Position numbers and translations under genes: made by a program | The notes under the pieces: model-generated | The model's input: the letters and a program-made list of their open reading frames with translations, nothing else | Told to the model about the DNA's origin: nothing | The model's database searches: none | Shown: piece after piece, positions 22,697 to 23,500 of the stretch | Layout: every line of letters begins with the position of its first letter | Numbering within the stretch: position 1 is the stretch's first letter | NCBI GenBank assembly: GCA_030141605.1 | Contig: JAQGDQ010000154.1 | Location: forward strand, 460,001 to 483,500 | Direction of reading: 5' to 3' | Length of the DNA: 23,500 bases | Origin: Tubiluchus corallicola | Taxonomy: Eukaryota > Priapulida > Priapulimorpha > Priapulimorphida > Tubiluchidae

Positions 22697-23500
22697 TTAT
22701 AGAAACTTTGAAATGAATTCTTTTACTAATCCGGTAAACAGATTTTCAATTTCTGATTTTAATGCCTCTTTTTGAATGGGCTTAGTATCACCTGAAGGTT
22801 TATCAGAGTCATTTGCATAATTTACAGGAGTTGGTAATAATGGTAATCTTTTAACGGCATTCGCGTAACTAGCTGGTTTATAATTATATTGACAAAGTAA
22901 AGTCACGAGTAACTGTATCTTTGTTTTGATTAGTCTTAACTCTATACCATCGATTTGGGTCATTAAACAAACATAGTTTAATGCATTCTCGCAACTTTTG
23001 TACACCTAATCTACTCAGGTGTAATCCGTCTCTCGCAATTAAATTATCATCTTCAAAATGACATTGCAAATTGCACAAAATTGTATTAGTTTTAGTTGTC
23101 AGAGTTTCGAGTTCACTGTTAAATAATCGTAACACTCTATTCACCGAACTGATATTCATGGGTTTAGCAGTTGAATGTTTGTTTGTCTTTACAAATGGAA
23201 TATTGCATACAAAAACATTACAAGGGTTAAACTTATTTTTTACACTTACAATGCATTGTTCCATTTGTCGTGTTAGTGACTTGAGTATTTCGTCTAGGTG
23301 AGTGTTCTGGTCGTTTTCTCGATTCTGTTGAATATGTTGTCTTACGTCATTGATTCCACACGTTATGATAACGTTTTCCAATTTCTTCTCAGGGTATCGG
23401 TCTCGTACGAAGGCTGTCATTTCGTTCAGGTTTATCCCTCTGTAAGAATGCACCTGTAGATTTTTGGCTATTTCTTGAGGATTCAAGTAAGCGGTTCGGG
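22697..23500 (-). CDS. SGNH/GDSL hydrolase-like protein, 5' end outside window, frame break near 22890
   Basis: Seen: the minus-strand frame is open from the window edge to TAA at 22886-22884 (about 204 codons). It begins RTAYLNPQEIAKNL, where the family has residues after the GDS nucleophile block, so that block is just outside. It contains VIITCGINDVRQ (block III, GxND) and ARDGLHLSRLGVQKL (block V, DxxH, the catalytic Asp and His). After the stop, the neighbouring frame continues protein-like, YKPASYANAVKRLPLLPTP, to VKEFISKFL and a stop at 22699-22697, which suggests a one-base frame change near 22890. Known: SGNH esterase-like domains occur in ORF1 of CR1/L2-type and other invertebrate retroelements, often with an adjacent SYANAVK-like segment. 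The TTG at 23486 is not a real start. No partner reverse transcriptase is visible. Confidence 0.7.

Overview
The window looks like nuclear DNA of an invertebrate animal, probably marine. It is AT-rich and gene-poor, with long introns bounded by GT/AG splice sites, many long microsatellites, and fragments of non-LTR and LTR retroelements and of small inverted-repeat elements. I cannot fix the phylum from sequence alone. A lophotrochozoan such as a mollusc is my guess, from general style only.

Two host genes point towards each other. On the plus strand, the last two coding exons of a Vsx (Chx10/Vsx2/ceh-10 type) homeobox gene lie at 9124-9304 and 10395-10678. They carry the end of the homeodomain, the CVC domain and an OAR-like tail. 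Everything from 1 to 9123 then appears to be Vsx intron; I found no exon for the first part of the homeodomain. On the minus strand, the last three coding exons of a CHST15-like carbohydrate sulfotransferase lie at 18232-18040, 16885-16732 and 15878-15709, joined by matching splice phases. I found no convincing upstream exon between 18232 and 23500, so that stretch is probably intron as well.

Region by region: 1-465 is a complex, homeodomain-site-rich block. A 25-bp tandem repeat lies at 466-526. A short ORF with a TATA/Inr-like promoter lies at 1428-1663. An inverted-repeat-bounded element with seven 90-bp units spans 1706-2548. Asp-codon-like GAT/GAC repeats occupy 3236-3553, followed by GAAT, GT and TTA microsatellites. 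The Vsx exons and 3' UTR run to about 11.55 kb. The intergenic part (11.55-15.65 kb) holds a CpG-rich patch, a probable solo LTR and a palindromic MITE-like element. The sulfotransferase introns hold two LINE reverse-transcriptase remnants, long CT and GA tracts, and two copies of a 153-bp repeat.

The right end (21.4-23.5 kb) holds two convergent ORFs. One is a plus-strand zinc-finger-like/coiled-coil protein. The other is a minus-strand SGNH/GDSL hydrolase-like protein cut by the window edge. Each appears to be broken by a single frame change near one end. They are probably derived from mobile elements and sit inside the long sulfotransferase intron.

The host genes have no evident functional link: Vsx is a developmental transcription factor and the sulfotransferase is a Golgi enzyme. 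I see no clear sign of a wholly new system. The most unusual items are the 90-bp array element, the convergent SGNH/coiled-coil pair, the complementary GA/CT tracts flanking one sulfotransferase exon, and the CpG-rich patch between two gene ends.
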